DNA from: Acidobacteriota bacterium
GTDB lineage: Bacteria > Acidobacteriota > Terriglobia > Acidiferrales > UBA7541
Reading direction: 5' to 3'
NCBI GenBank assembly: GCA_013289835.1
Contig: JABCZG010000006.1
Coordinates: 166,798-230,797 of the forward strand
DNA length: 64,000 bases
The notes beneath the pieces were generated by a model, which did not search any database, was not told where the DNA came from, and saw only the letters and a program-made list of their open reading frames with translations. This document shows positions 18,535 to 26,716 of this stretch, one piece after another. The first letter of the stretch is position 1. Every line of letters begins with the position of its first letter. Both the position numbers and the translations under genes were made by a program.

Positions 18535-20736
18535 GTGGAGCCCGGCGTCGACCCCAAGGTTTCGCTTCGATTCGGCCTTTACCAGGTGGATCTAGTCCAA
18601 GGTGTGTTGTCCCGCCAGGGAGTGCGGGTCAAGCTGCAAGAGCAGCCCTTCCGCATCCTCGCCCTCCTCTTGCAAAAGCCTGGCGAAATCGTTACGCGCG
18701 AAGATCTTCGGCAGGAGCTGTGGCCCGAAGGCACGCACGTCAATTTTGATGGCAGTCTGAATGCTGCCCTGAAAAAGCTTCGCGCCGCCCTCCAGGATGA
18801 CGCAGAAAACCCAAGATTTATCGAAACCGTCCCTCGCCAGGGTTATCGGTTTCTGGCGCCAGTCCAGTCCGTCCAGGGTTCTTCCGGTGTTGCTGTCCTA
18901 TCGCCAAATGACTCCGCCGTAACATCTGACGAAACCCTCGAAGTTCGTCTCCATTTGCAACCGGAATTCTCGCCCGAACGCGCCGCGGAGCTCTCGAAAG
19001 AGCGAAGAAAAGCCGAGCTGGCTGTGAAATGGACGGACATCACGCTTCTCACATGCGCGATTGTGTTCGCTTCCTGGCTTCTCTTCTTCATCGTCTATCC
19101 CGTCCCGCGGCCCAGCGTGGAGCGCATGACGCGCATCACTAATGCAGGAGGGATTGATGAATGGGGAGGAATCGTTTCCGACGGCACGAGGATTTTCTTC
19201 CTCGAGCGAGACGGCGGGCACTGGAATCTCATGCAAACTTCCGTCGAGGGCGGCAATGCCGAAAAACTCTCCGCACCATTTGAAAACACTCGCATCTTCG
19301 GTATTTCTCCGGATCATTCGCAGTTTCTGATCGGGCAGTTCACGCGGCGAGATGATGAAATGCCGCTCTGGCTGTGGCCCGTGCAAGGCGGCGAGCCGCG
19401 TCGCATGGGTGAAGCCGTTGGCCATGATCCCGCTTGGTCTCCGGATGGCAGCCAAATTATTTTTGTCCGAGGAAGAAGTCTCTATACCATTCACCCTGAC
19501 GGAACTCAACTGCACGAGTTGGCCCACGGTCCGGGACTTCCGCACTATCCGGCGTGGTCCCCCGACGGCGAAACGATACGATTCAGCATGGACCGCCGCG
19601 AGGACAATTCGCAGGCGGTCTGGGAAATGGCGGCGGATGGTTCAGGATTGCATCCCATTCTTGCCAGCGGCAGGACACCTACTTCGCAATCCGCCGGTCA
19701 ATGGACCGCCGATGGCAGGTACTTTCTCTTTTCAGGGTGTGAAAGCTACGACTGCAACCTCTGGGGCATCCGCGAGAGCTGGAACTGGTTCCGCCGCGCG
19801 CATCACGATCCCGTGCAGTTGACACATGGCCCCGACTCCTTGCATGTTGCCATTCCCGCGCAAGCGGGAGCGCGCGTCTTTGCCTTCAGCTTCCGCTCTC
19901 ATCGTGAGTTGCAAAAAATCGAACCCCAATCGCATCAGGCCGAATCATTGATTTTGAACGCCAACGCCGAAGAGGCCGGAGTTTCCCCTAACGGACGCTT
20001 GGCTCTCTACACCGATCGTCCCGATGGCTCGCTCTGGCGCAGCGGCATTGATGGAAACCAGCGCCTTCGTTTGACCAAGCCTCCGTTAGTCGCATCCGCC
20101 CCACACTGGTCCCGGGACGGCAAGCAAATCCTGTTCACAGGCGTGCGCCCGGGACATCCGCGGCAGATTTATTTTCTCTCCGCGGACGGCGGCGCTCTGC
20201 GTGCCGTTCTCCCGGAAGGCCGCGAAGCTTCCGACGCGGACTGGTCACCGGACGCCACGCAAATTGTCGTCAGCATGCGTGAACAAAAAACGCAACCCAA
20301 GTTCGGAATCTATCTGTTCAAATCGAGCACCGGCGAATGGTCCTTGCTCCCAGATTCGAGGGGATTGATCGCGCCGCGCTGGTCACCGAATGGTAGGTAC
20401 ATTGCCGCTTTGGACGAAACGAATCACCGGCTTCTGCTCTACGATTTCCAGACGGAAAAATGGACGGACCTTGCCGAAGGGGGGTTCCTGGGCGCCCCTT
20501 TCTGGGTTCCGGACTCATCCGCAGTTTACTTTCAGGATCAGCTCGACAGTCAGCAAGCCATATTTCGCGTAAAGCTGGCAAATCGCGAAGTGGAAAGAGT
20601 CTTTGGCTGTGGCGAGATTCTTCGCAGCAGTCCTTCGCATTGCATCTTTAGCGGTCTCGGCACGGATGGTTCTCTTTACGTGATGCTTGAGCTGGGCCTC
20701 ACCGATATCTACGCGCTAGACCTCGATCTACCCTGA
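18535..20736 (+). CDS. CadC-like winged-helix membrane protein with PD40/TolB-like propeller
   Basis: Residues 10-105 form an OmpR/PhoB-type DNA-binding domain (FGLYQVDL, KPGEIVTREDLRQELWP, NFDGSLNAALKKLRAAL, RFIETVPRQGYRF). One transmembrane helix follows near 172-194 (LLTCAIVFASWLLFFIVYPV). The remaining 530 residues carry repeated PD40 blades with the motif HDPAWSPDGSQIIFVR and variants (HYPAWSPDGETIRF, PHWSRDGKQILF, ADWSPDATQIVV, PRWSPNGRYIAA), so the outer part is probably a six-bladed propeller. Such one-component regulators are abundant in Acidobacteriota. The GTG at 18535 is the only start before the DNA-binding domain. Target genes are unknown. Confidence 0.85.
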   Translation: MEPGVDPKVSLRFGLYQVDLVQGVLSRQGVRVKLQEQPFRILALLLQKPGEIVTREDLRQELWPEGTHVNFDGSLNAALKKLRAALQDDAENPRFIETVPRQGYRFLAPVQSVQGSSGVAVLSPNDSAVTSDETLEVRLHLQPEFSPERAAELSKERRKAELAVKWTDITLLTCAIVFASWLLFFIVYPVPRPSVERMTRITNAGGIDEWGGIVSDGTRIFFLERDGGHWNLMQTSVEGGNAEKLSAPFENTRIFGISPDHSQFLIGQFTRRDDEMPLWLWPVQGGEPRRMGEAVGHDPAWSPDGSQIIFVRGRSLYTIHPDGTQLHELAHGPGLPHYPAWSPDGETIRFSMDRREDNSQAVWEMAADGSGLHPILASGRTPTSQSAGQWTADGRYFLFSGCESYDCNLWGIRESWNWFRRAHHDPVQLTHGPDSLHVAIPAQAGARVFAFSFRSHRELQKIEPQSHQAESLILNANAEEAGVSPNGRLALYTDRPDGSLWRSGIDGNQRLRLTKPPLVASAPHWSRDGKQILFTGVRPGHPRQIYFLSADGGALRAVLPEGREASDADWSPDATQIVVSMREQKTQPKFGIYLFKSSTGEWSLLPDSRGLIAPRWSPNGRYIAALDETNHRLLLYDFQTEKWTDLAEGGFLGAPFWVPDSSAVYFQDQLDSQQAIFRVKLANREVERVFGCGEILRSSPSHCIFSGLGTDGSLYVMLELGLTDIYALDLDLP

Positions 20737-20971
20737 TCGAAAAGAGCCGCGAAAACCATTCTTCGCGCCGAAACCTCCACTAAATCATATAAATTGTTTC
20801 TAAATTTATGTGTTCCTGTGTGCCATTCTTCTAATTGTTAAATAGTTAGCGGAATTCCTGGCTTTTGTCTTTTCGCGTTCAACAACTGACGCAACAAATG
20901 GTCAGAATTCCTCGTACTACTTGAAAACACCCTGCAGGATCTTGCGTCTATGTAAATAAGGGTGGAAGTCC

Positions 20972-21616
20972 ATGTCACCGGAAGTGATTTCCATGCGGGA
21001 ACCGGACGAACCGGCCACTTCGGAGAGAGTTATTCTCTCCGCGGGCCGTTATGTCCATTTCGGACCGTTCCAGATGGACCAGCAGCGGCAGGAAGTCACG
21101 CGCAACGGCGCCCGGCTAAAGCTTCAAGGCAAGGTGTACCAGGTTCTCGTGGCGCTCCTTGAAAAGCCAGGCGAAGTTGTCACGCGCGAGGAACTTCGCA
21201 TGCGGCTTTGGCCGGCGGATACGCATGTCAATTACGACGCGAATGTAAACACCACGGTGAACAAACTGCGCCAGGCGCTGGGCGATTCCTCTGACAAGCC
21301 GCTCTACATCGAAACCATCCCGCGCAGAGGCTACTGCCTTCTCGTGCAGCCAGAAATCTCCGACAAGCCTGCGTCCTCCCTTTTCGTCCACAACGAAGCA
21401 TCTTCTTCTAGCGCTGTAAAAGACGCTCCGCCAGCGACGGGCCAGTCAGCGTTTTCAAAGTCAGACACCTGGATCATCCTCGGAGTGATCGGCTTAATCC
21501 TTGCCGGAATGCTTCTTGGCGCGGGAATTACGCGACTGTGGATTTCTCGAAGCACGCCGATGTCCCCGGGAACGTCCACGATTCTCTCATTGGCTCCAGA
21601 TTCGCCTGAGCTCTAA
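20972..21616 (+). CDS. Short CadC-like winged-helix membrane regulator lacking a sensor domain
   Basis: Of 214 residues, 30-120 form the same OmpR/PhoB-type winged helix as the previous gene (VHFGPFQMDQ, KPGEVVTREELRMRLWP, YDANVNTTVNKLRQALGD, YIETIPRRGYCLL). A single transmembrane helix follows (WIILGVIGLILAGMLLGAGI). Only about 25 residues remain outside, so the propeller found in its neighbour is absent. It is either a naturally truncated paralogue or a regulator that senses through its membrane helix. The ATG at 20972 follows a purine-rich GGTGGA. Confidence 0.8.
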   Translation: MSPEVISMREPDEPATSERVILSAGRYVHFGPFQMDQQRQEVTRNGARLKLQGKVYQVLVALLEKPGEVVTREELRMRLWPADTHVNYDANVNTTVNKLRQALGDSSDKPLYIETIPRRGYCLLVQPEISDKPASSLFVHNEASSSSAVKDAPPATGQSAFSKSDTWIILGVIGLILAGMLLGAGITRLWISRSTPMSPGTSTILSLAPDSPEL

Positions 21617-21624
21617 TCACATCG

Positions 21625-23130
21625 CTACTTGCCGGCAGTTTGGTTGGAGCGGAATTCCGTCCAAGGTCCCGCATTCATGTCCCGCAAATAAGGCTCTTGC
21701 CATGCATATTCCGGATGCGCGGCAAGGAATGGTTTCGCCAGAAAATTTCCGCCGCAGGGATGCCCCATGCGTGCCACAATGCGCATTTCCCTCGCCATTG
21801 CCGCATCCGTGGCCTTCCCCTGCACGGCGCCGCCCGGGTAAAACGGCGTCCAGCCCCACACGCTCACTCCCCTCGGCGACGCATCCACGTGCCCGCAGAG
21901 CGTGCGCTCGTCCACGTCTTCCTTCTTTTCAAAACTGTCGGTGTGATCGCCCAACATTTCTTCCGCAAGCGGCACGTCAATCTTTCCTTTGTTTTCCTTC
22001 AGCAAATCGTCCCAGCGCGCGTGCCGCGCATTCGGCGAACTATCCTTGTTATTCGGGTCGAACTCCGGCGCATCCTCCTTCAGCACTTTTGGATCGCGTG
22101 CCCAGTTCGATCCCGCGAGCACGCCATCTTTCGTCCGCCACAGCTTGTAGGCCTTCAGCCCCAATTCAAGTTGCGCGATCTCGCCTGTCTTTCGGTCGCC
22201 AAGCAGCCAGTCGTTTGCGTAACCGCCGTTGTTGCCATCCAGCATGATCTTTGTGTATTCGTCGATCGAGCCTGCATACTGCAGCGCCTTCCTCGCGCGC
22301 ACAAATTCCGCCTTGCCGCGCGGGTCCCAGCCTTCAAATTGCGTGATGGTGGTTTCCGTCACCATCAATCCGTCGCTGTTGATTCCGAAATCGTCATCGC
22401 TCGCGATCACTCCGGGAAATCCATCCATCAGGATGCGGTAGCCGTTCTTTGGAGCGATGTCGAACACGATTCGCCAGCGTTCGCCGTTCATGTAGCTCGT
22501 CCAGTTATTGTGAGCCATGACGATCAGCCCGTCTTTTGTCCAGCTTCCCGTGGCCACAAACGCGCTGCAATTCCCAGGGCTTTTCAGGTTGGGAGTTTTG
22601 GCCAACTTTTGCTGTTTGTTCAGCCAAGGCACGTAGTAATCCGGTAGCTCCTCGAACGCGTTGAACGCGACGATGTCGTCCACATCCAGTTTCGAATCCG
22701 TGCGCGCACGCAAGCCATCGACGATCCCTTGCAGTTCCTGCTGGTATTCCGCATCGATTCTTGGCCACAGCATTTCATGCGCGGTCTTCCGGAAGAATTC
22801 CCAATCGCGCTCGGTCGAATGCATCATCCCCGCGCTGACCGCCGCGAAGGCATCTTCGATTTCCGGCGCCAGCAAATACCCGTGCTGATAGCCAATCGCG
22901 CCTGCCTCGCCTTCCAGGTGCGCGTAAATCCAGCCGCCGTCTTCAAAGCGCGACGCGCCTTTCAAGCGCGGATCATTTTCAGCGGCGTGTTCTCTGGCCG
23001 CGGCGATGGTCGCGACCATGACGTCGTTCGCCGACGCGGCGCTGGTGGCGCCGCTCCCCGCCCACCACAGCGCCGCTCCCCCGAGGAGCAACAAAAGGAT
23101 CGCCCCCGCTCTTCTCACCGAGTCCGTCAT
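21625..23130 (-). CDS. C45/phospholipase B-like Ntn-hydrolase, exported
   Basis: The 501-residue protein starts with a hydrophobic signal/anchor (ILLLLLGGAALWWAG). The core NCSAFVATGSWTKDGLIVMA followed by HNNWTSY matches the autoproteolytic Ntn-hydrolase fold of peptidase C45 and phospholipase B-like proteins. The Cys of NCSAF is the predicted nucleophile revealed after self-cleavage. The later segments NDWLLGDRKTGEIAQLELG and GVLAGSNWARDPKV also fit the family. It probably hydrolyses an amide or ester in the periplasm; substrate unknown. Convergent with the short winged-helix gene and divergent from DDAH. Confidence 0.8.
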   Translation of the reverse strand: MTDSVRRAGAILLLLLGGAALWWAGSGATSAASANDVMVATIAAAREHAAENDPRLKGASRFEDGGWIYAHLEGEAGAIGYQHGYLLAPEIEDAFAAVSAGMMHSTERDWEFFRKTAHEMLWPRIDAEYQQELQGIVDGLRARTDSKLDVDDIVAFNAFEELPDYYVPWLNKQQKLAKTPNLKSPGNCSAFVATGSWTKDGLIVMAHNNWTSYMNGERWRIVFDIAPKNGYRILMDGFPGVIASDDDFGINSDGLMVTETTITQFEGWDPRGKAEFVRARKALQYAGSIDEYTKIMLDGNNGGYANDWLLGDRKTGEIAQLELGLKAYKLWRTKDGVLAGSNWARDPKVLKEDAPEFDPNNKDSSPNARHARWDDLLKENKGKIDVPLAEEMLGDHTDSFEKKEDVDERTLCGHVDASPRGVSVWGWTPFYPGGAVQGKATDAAMAREMRIVARMGHPCGGNFLAKPFLAAHPEYAWQEPYLRDMNAGPWTEFRSNQTAGK

Positions 23131-23242
23131 CGAAGCAAGCCTCCCGAATCATCGTTTGCGAATTTCAAGTCTATTCTGCCTCCGCACGTCCTTCAACCGC
23201 TGTTCGCCGCCCGCAGTTCTCATGTAAACTTTTACAGGTAAA

Positions 23243-24010
23243 ATGCTCACCGCCATCACGCGTGCCGTCAGCCCGGCCATCGTCCATTGCGAGCTCTCCT
23301 TCATTGACCGCCAGCCGATCGATCTGGCAAAGGCTCAGAAACAACACCATGCGTACGAAACTCTCCTGGAGAAACTGGGCGCGCAGGTTATCTCGCTTCC
23401 CGCTGAACCCGATCTTCCTGATTCCATGTTCGTGGAAGATCCCGCCTTCGTCCTTGACGAGTTGGCGGTGATCTTTCCGTTGGGCACGGAGACACGGCGC
23501 CGCGAGGCGCCGTCGCTGGCTCGCGCGCTCGCCAAGTACCGCGCGCTGGAACACATTATCCTTCCCGGCACTCTCGAAGGGGGCGACATCCTGCGAATCC
23601 AGCGCAAGCTTTTTGTCGGTCTAACGCAGCGCAGCAATGCGGAAGGCGTACGCCAACTCACCGCCATTCTCGCTACGCACAACTATCAGGTTGTCTCAGT
23701 ACCCGTCACCGGCTGCCTGCATCTCAAGTCCGCCGTCACGCACCTTGGCCGCAATACGCTCCTGGCCAACCGCGCTTGGTTTGACGCCAACGCGCTCGCC
23801 GGATACGAGTGGATTGATGTTGACCCCGCAGAGTCGCACGCCGCCAACGCCCTGACCCTCGGCGGCACCGTCATTGTTCCCGCATCCTTCCCGCTCACGC
23901 GCGCCCGCATTGAAGCCCGCGGCTTCCACGTCACTCCGCTGGACATCTCCGAACTCCAGAAAGCTGAATCCGGCCTCACTTGCTCCAGTCTTTTGTTCTC
24001 TGCGCACTAA
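23243..24010 (+). CDS. Dimethylarginine dimethylaminohydrolase-like (amidinotransferase superfamily)
   Basis: A 255-residue guanidino-group-modifying enzyme. The hallmark residues are present: DSMFVEDPAFV, GTLEGGDIL, the catalytic His in GCLHLKSAVT and the catalytic Cys near the end in GLTCSSLLF. In the family these hydrolyse methylated arginine to citrulline plus an amine, or arginine-like substrates. Length is typical of bacterial DDAH. The ATG at 23243 follows AGGTAAA. It is a single gene followed by a strong bidirectional terminator. Confidence 0.88.
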   Translation: MLTAITRAVSPAIVHCELSFIDRQPIDLAKAQKQHHAYETLLEKLGAQVISLPAEPDLPDSMFVEDPAFVLDELAVIFPLGTETRRREAPSLARALAKYRALEHIILPGTLEGGDILRIQRKLFVGLTQRSNAEGVRQLTAILATHNYQVVSVPVTGCLHLKSAVTHLGRNTLLANRAWFDANALAGYEWIDVDPAESHAANALTLGGTVIVPASFPLTRARIEARGFHVTPLDISELQKAESGLTCSSLLFSAH

Positions 24011-24071
24011 GTGTTGCGGGTCCCGTTCCATGTCACTTTATGGTTTGCGCCGATTGCGCGCGTGAGAAGGA

Positions 24072-24103
24072 AACGGCTAGCCCGGCGAACCGGACTAGCC
24101 GTT
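24072..24103. terminator. Bidirectional terminator hairpin between DDAH and DUF4382 genes
   Basis: Two 14-bp arms flank a 4-base loop; on the minus strand the loop reads TTCG and the arms pair fully with one G-U. It lies 31 bp after the minus-strand DUF4382 stop and 61 bp after the plus-strand DDAH stop. Only short T-runs follow on either side, but the stem is very stable. Confidence 0.75.
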
Positions 24104-24134
24104 GTTGGAAGCTTATAGATTGCTTTTTGCGTCC

Positions 24135-25562
24135 TTAGTTCGTCAGCTCTTCCACGCTGCGCGCCACGAAAACCGGTTGGCCGCTGATCGGATCCTTCAG
24201 CACCAGCCCGACAACTCGCAGTGGATTCGTCGGATTGCTGCTCAGATCGTTCAAGCTGGTGAGCCCGCCGCTAAACCGCGTGAACGGCGTGACGTAGACG
24301 GTTACCGGGCCGTTGAACAGCACCCCCGCCAATCCATTCGAATTGAACTGGAAGGTGCTGGCTCCCACATTCACGCTATTCGCCACCAGCGTGCCGGTGT
24401 GGCCCTCGTGCCGCAACACCACGCGCTTCACCGTCACGGCCCCATTTACAAAGGGTCCGCCGATGCTCACGTGCTGTCCTGGGACCAGCAATGCGGAGTT
24501 GAAGAAGATATTGCTGAATCTCGGATTGGCGAATACGTTGTGCATCCAATAGATGAAGTACTTCTCGGTGCCCGTTAGATCAATCGTCGAAATCTGCCCT
24601 GAGGTAAATCCTGTTCCTGACGGCAGCACATCCCGCACATACAGATCGAAGCTCTGCGCCGTATTCACCGGTGGATTCACAAAGGTGATCAGCCCTCCCG
24701 CGTAGAACTTGTCTTGCGAAAGGATGGCCACGGTATCGGCCAAAAACGCCGCCGTGGTGCGGTCCAAGGTTCCGGAAATAGCTACGATCGAGGAGGTGGT
24801 CAAGTCGTTGATGGTTTCGCTGCCCTCCCACTCGGTCTGATCATTTACGTTTACGGTGAACGTGTGCCCATGCGGCCCTTGAATCGTGAATGTATTCCCA
24901 GCGGCGTTGATGGTTACTACACCTGCGATGAATTCATCCACGTACGCGTCCGCATCGCTCGGCGTAATGGCCTTCAGGCTCAGCGTCGGCGTCACCTGCC
25001 CGGTGATCTGCCCATTCATGTCCAACAAGATGGACTTGCGCAAGTCGAAGTCGAATCCCAGGCCGATAATCGCCGCTGGGGTTACCACCAGCGGGTTCGC
25101 CAGCGGAATCACTACGCTCGATTGGGTCAGCACGGCTTGCGGTGTGGAAGTGCTATCGAGTGTGCTGATCGCCGGGGGCGTCGGCGGATTGGTCTGGGGA
25201 TTGGTCACGTTCAAATAGCCGATCCTCGGATTCGCCAACGTCACCGTCGCGCTGACGTACGTGCCCGCGGGAATCGTGTTGATATCCAGCAGCGTACGCA
25301 TTCCATTCAGCCGCGCGAAGTCAATCGTGGTTGTGTTGATCATCACGGACTGCGTGTTGTTGTTGCCGTCCGTCACCGACAGCCCGGTGATGTCCACCAG
25401 AAACGAAACCACGCTCGGTAGCGGCGCATCCGCTCCCGTCACAAATACGGAGCCGGATTGTGGCTGCACCAGGGGGGTACTCGATGACCCCATTCCGCAT
25501 CCACTCGCTAATGCGACCAATGCAACTGCCAATATTCCAGTCATCCACTTCTTGGAATTCAT
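24135..25562 (-). CDS. DUF4382/DUF5666-type surface lipoprotein
   Basis: The 475-residue protein begins with a lipoprotein signal (LVALASGC, lipidation Cys at about 21). The DUF4382 domain follows (SVFVTGADAPLPSVVSFLVDI to GTYVSATVTLANPRIGYLNV). After it come two or three beta-rich OB-like repeats resembling DUF5666, recognisable at FTIQGPHGHTFTVNVNDQT and NSNGLAGVLFNGPVTVYVTP. The open frame extends to 25754, but the ATG at 25562 has AAGGAAAAG upstream and starts the signal peptide. Function unknown; such lipoproteins are common and paralogous in Acidobacteriota. Confidence 0.8.
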   Translation of the reverse strand: MNSKKWMTGILAVALVALASGCGMGSSSTPLVQPQSGSVFVTGADAPLPSVVSFLVDITGLSVTDGNNNTQSVMINTTTIDFARLNGMRTLLDINTIPAGTYVSATVTLANPRIGYLNVTNPQTNPPTPPAISTLDSTSTPQAVLTQSSVVIPLANPLVVTPAAIIGLGFDFDLRKSILLDMNGQITGQVTPTLSLKAITPSDADAYVDEFIAGVVTINAAGNTFTIQGPHGHTFTVNVNDQTEWEGSETINDLTTSSIVAISGTLDRTTAAFLADTVAILSQDKFYAGGLITFVNPPVNTAQSFDLYVRDVLPSGTGFTSGQISTIDLTGTEKYFIYWMHNVFANPRFSNIFFNSALLVPGQHVSIGGPFVNGAVTVKRVVLRHEGHTGTLVANSVNVGASTFQFNSNGLAGVLFNGPVTVYVTPFTRFSGGLTSLNDLSSNPTNPLRVVGLVLKDPISGQPVFVARSVEELTN

Positions 25563-25744
25563 GGTCTTTTCCTTTCGCTTTGCCACCCCGGTGAGGTCAC
25601 TTGCACCCACCGACCCTTGTGGCTTCAAACCCCATTGCGCGGCGAAAGTTTCCAAGCATAAGCGCATTATTTTCAGCGCGTTGGAAGAAGTACTGAAACC
25701 AGTGCTCCAACTCGCGGCTTTGGCGGTGACCTTGCAGAACGCCG

Positions 25745-25774
25745 AAACGGCCACCTGAATTCAGGTGGCCGTTT
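25745..25774. terminator. 30-bp perfect palindrome after the TonB-C gene
   Basis: Two 15-base arms (AAACGGCCACCTGAA and its exact complement) meet with no spacer. In RNA this gives a long stem with A-run before and U-run after on both strands. It lies 79 bp downstream of the minus-strand TonB-C stop, so a factor-independent terminator is the simplest reading. Confidence 0.65.
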
Positions 25775-25852
25775 GATCTTCCGATCGGTCGAAGGCCTCG
25801 GCTGCAACTGCCTTCGAGTGACATACTTTGGCCGAATGGCTCCGTCTTGTCG

Positions 25853-26176
25853 CTAGAACTTGAATTCCATCTCTATCTTTGTTTCGTTGCTCGCCGGCGC
25901 GTATTTCCACTTCTTGAGTGTGTTTTCCACTTCCTGGACAAGCACCGGATTCCCTCCATGGACCTGCACATCCTTGATCAGACCATCCGTGCCGACAAGC
26001 GCGGTGACCTTTACACTCCCGGTTATGCGCAGCTTTCTCGCCAGCGGAGGATAATCCGGCGTCGGATTCTCGAGTACTTTTCTCTCTTGTTGCGCGAGCG
26101 TGGTCCCGCCCGTGAGGCTAAGCATCAGCCCCAGAATCGCCAGCGCTCGTTTTTTTGCGTTCACAGTTTTCAACAT
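25853..26176 (-). CDS. Small exported protein with TonB C-terminal domain
   Basis: A 107-residue protein. The N-terminal signal (RALAILGLMLSLTGGTTLAQQ) is followed by a TonB-C domain: NPTPDYPPLARKLRITGSVKVTALVGTDG, VQVHGGNPVLVQEVENTLKKWKYAP. It has no Pro-rich linker and cannot span the periplasm like a true TonB. It is therefore a stand-alone periplasmic TonB-C module, as seen in many Acidobacteriota. The ATG at 26176 is preceded by GGTGAAAGGA. Function unknown. Confidence 0.8.
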   Translation of the reverse strand: MLKTVNAKKRALAILGLMLSLTGGTTLAQQERKVLENPTPDYPPLARKLRITGSVKVTALVGTDGLIKDVQVHGGNPVLVQEVENTLKKWKYAPASNETKIEMEFKF

Positions 26177-26501
26177 GGTCCTTTCACCTTTGGTTTCGAG
26201 ATGGAACATCAGCTCTCATTCCTTTTTTCCAGCACATAAATGTGCCGTTCATCAAGGTTAACGGGTCGCGTACGCAGCGCTACTGCTTTCCTTCTTGGGC
26301 GTGTTTGTGGGAAAACTGATCATGCGGACTAAGGAAAAACCTGTAGAGAGGCCAGTATTCCCGGTTTCAGGCCCATTTCCGCAGAAAATTGACCAGTCTT
26401 CCCGCGTCGCAGCCGGAGTTGACCGACCCGGCACCTTCCCCCCCGTCCCAAAAATTGCCCTTTTCTCGGTAGCACCCCTGTGCTATCCTGCCCTCGTGAA
26501 G

Positions 26502-26606
26502 ATGTCCATCGCCACGAAGCGAATTACGTCCAAGTCGTCCATGTCGATTACCTCGACTACGACTAAGAAGACTATTTCCGCTTCGGGCGCGTGGAGAAAC
26601 AGCTAG
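26502..26606 (+). CDS. Leader peptide of the lysC-asd attenuator
   Basis: This 34-codon frame encodes MSIATKRITSKSS, then MSITSTTTKKTISAS, then GAWRNS and TAG. It contains 7 Thr, 4 Ile, 4 Lys and 9 Ser codons, with a Thr-Thr-Thr-Lys-Lys-Thr-Ile run. This resembles the enteric thr-operon leader in composition and position. The stop is 20 bp before a terminator hairpin and 111 bp before the aspartokinase start. No Shine-Dalgarno is seen; a GTG at 26496 is an alternative start. With TATCCT at 26484-26489 the transcript could be nearly leaderless. Role inferred: ribosome stalling when charged tRNA-Thr (and perhaps Ile or Lys) is scarce. Confidence 0.75.
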   Translation: MSIATKRITSKSSMSITSTTTKKTISASGAWRNS

Positions 26607-26668
26607 CAAGCTAGAAAAAGTTTCCAACCCACCGCCAGAAGCGAACCTGGCGGTGGGTTTCTTCTTTT
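26586..26668 (+). promoter_or_regulatory. Transcription attenuator (antiterminator/terminator) before lysC
   Basis: The terminator has 13-bp arms, AACCCACCGCCAG (26626-26638) and CTGGCGGTGGGTT (26647-26659), then TCTTCTTTT. A competing antiterminator can form between GGCGCGTGG (26586-26594, one C bulged) and CCACCGCC (26629-26636). The first antiterminator strand overlaps the last codons of the leader peptide. A ribosome completing the leader would mask it and allow termination; one stalled on the Thr run would leave it free and let lysC be transcribed. Confidence 0.8.
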
Positions 26669-26716
26669 AGCCCCCTCCAGAGACGCTCCAGCGGAACCGA
26701 ACCAGGAGCGCAAGCC

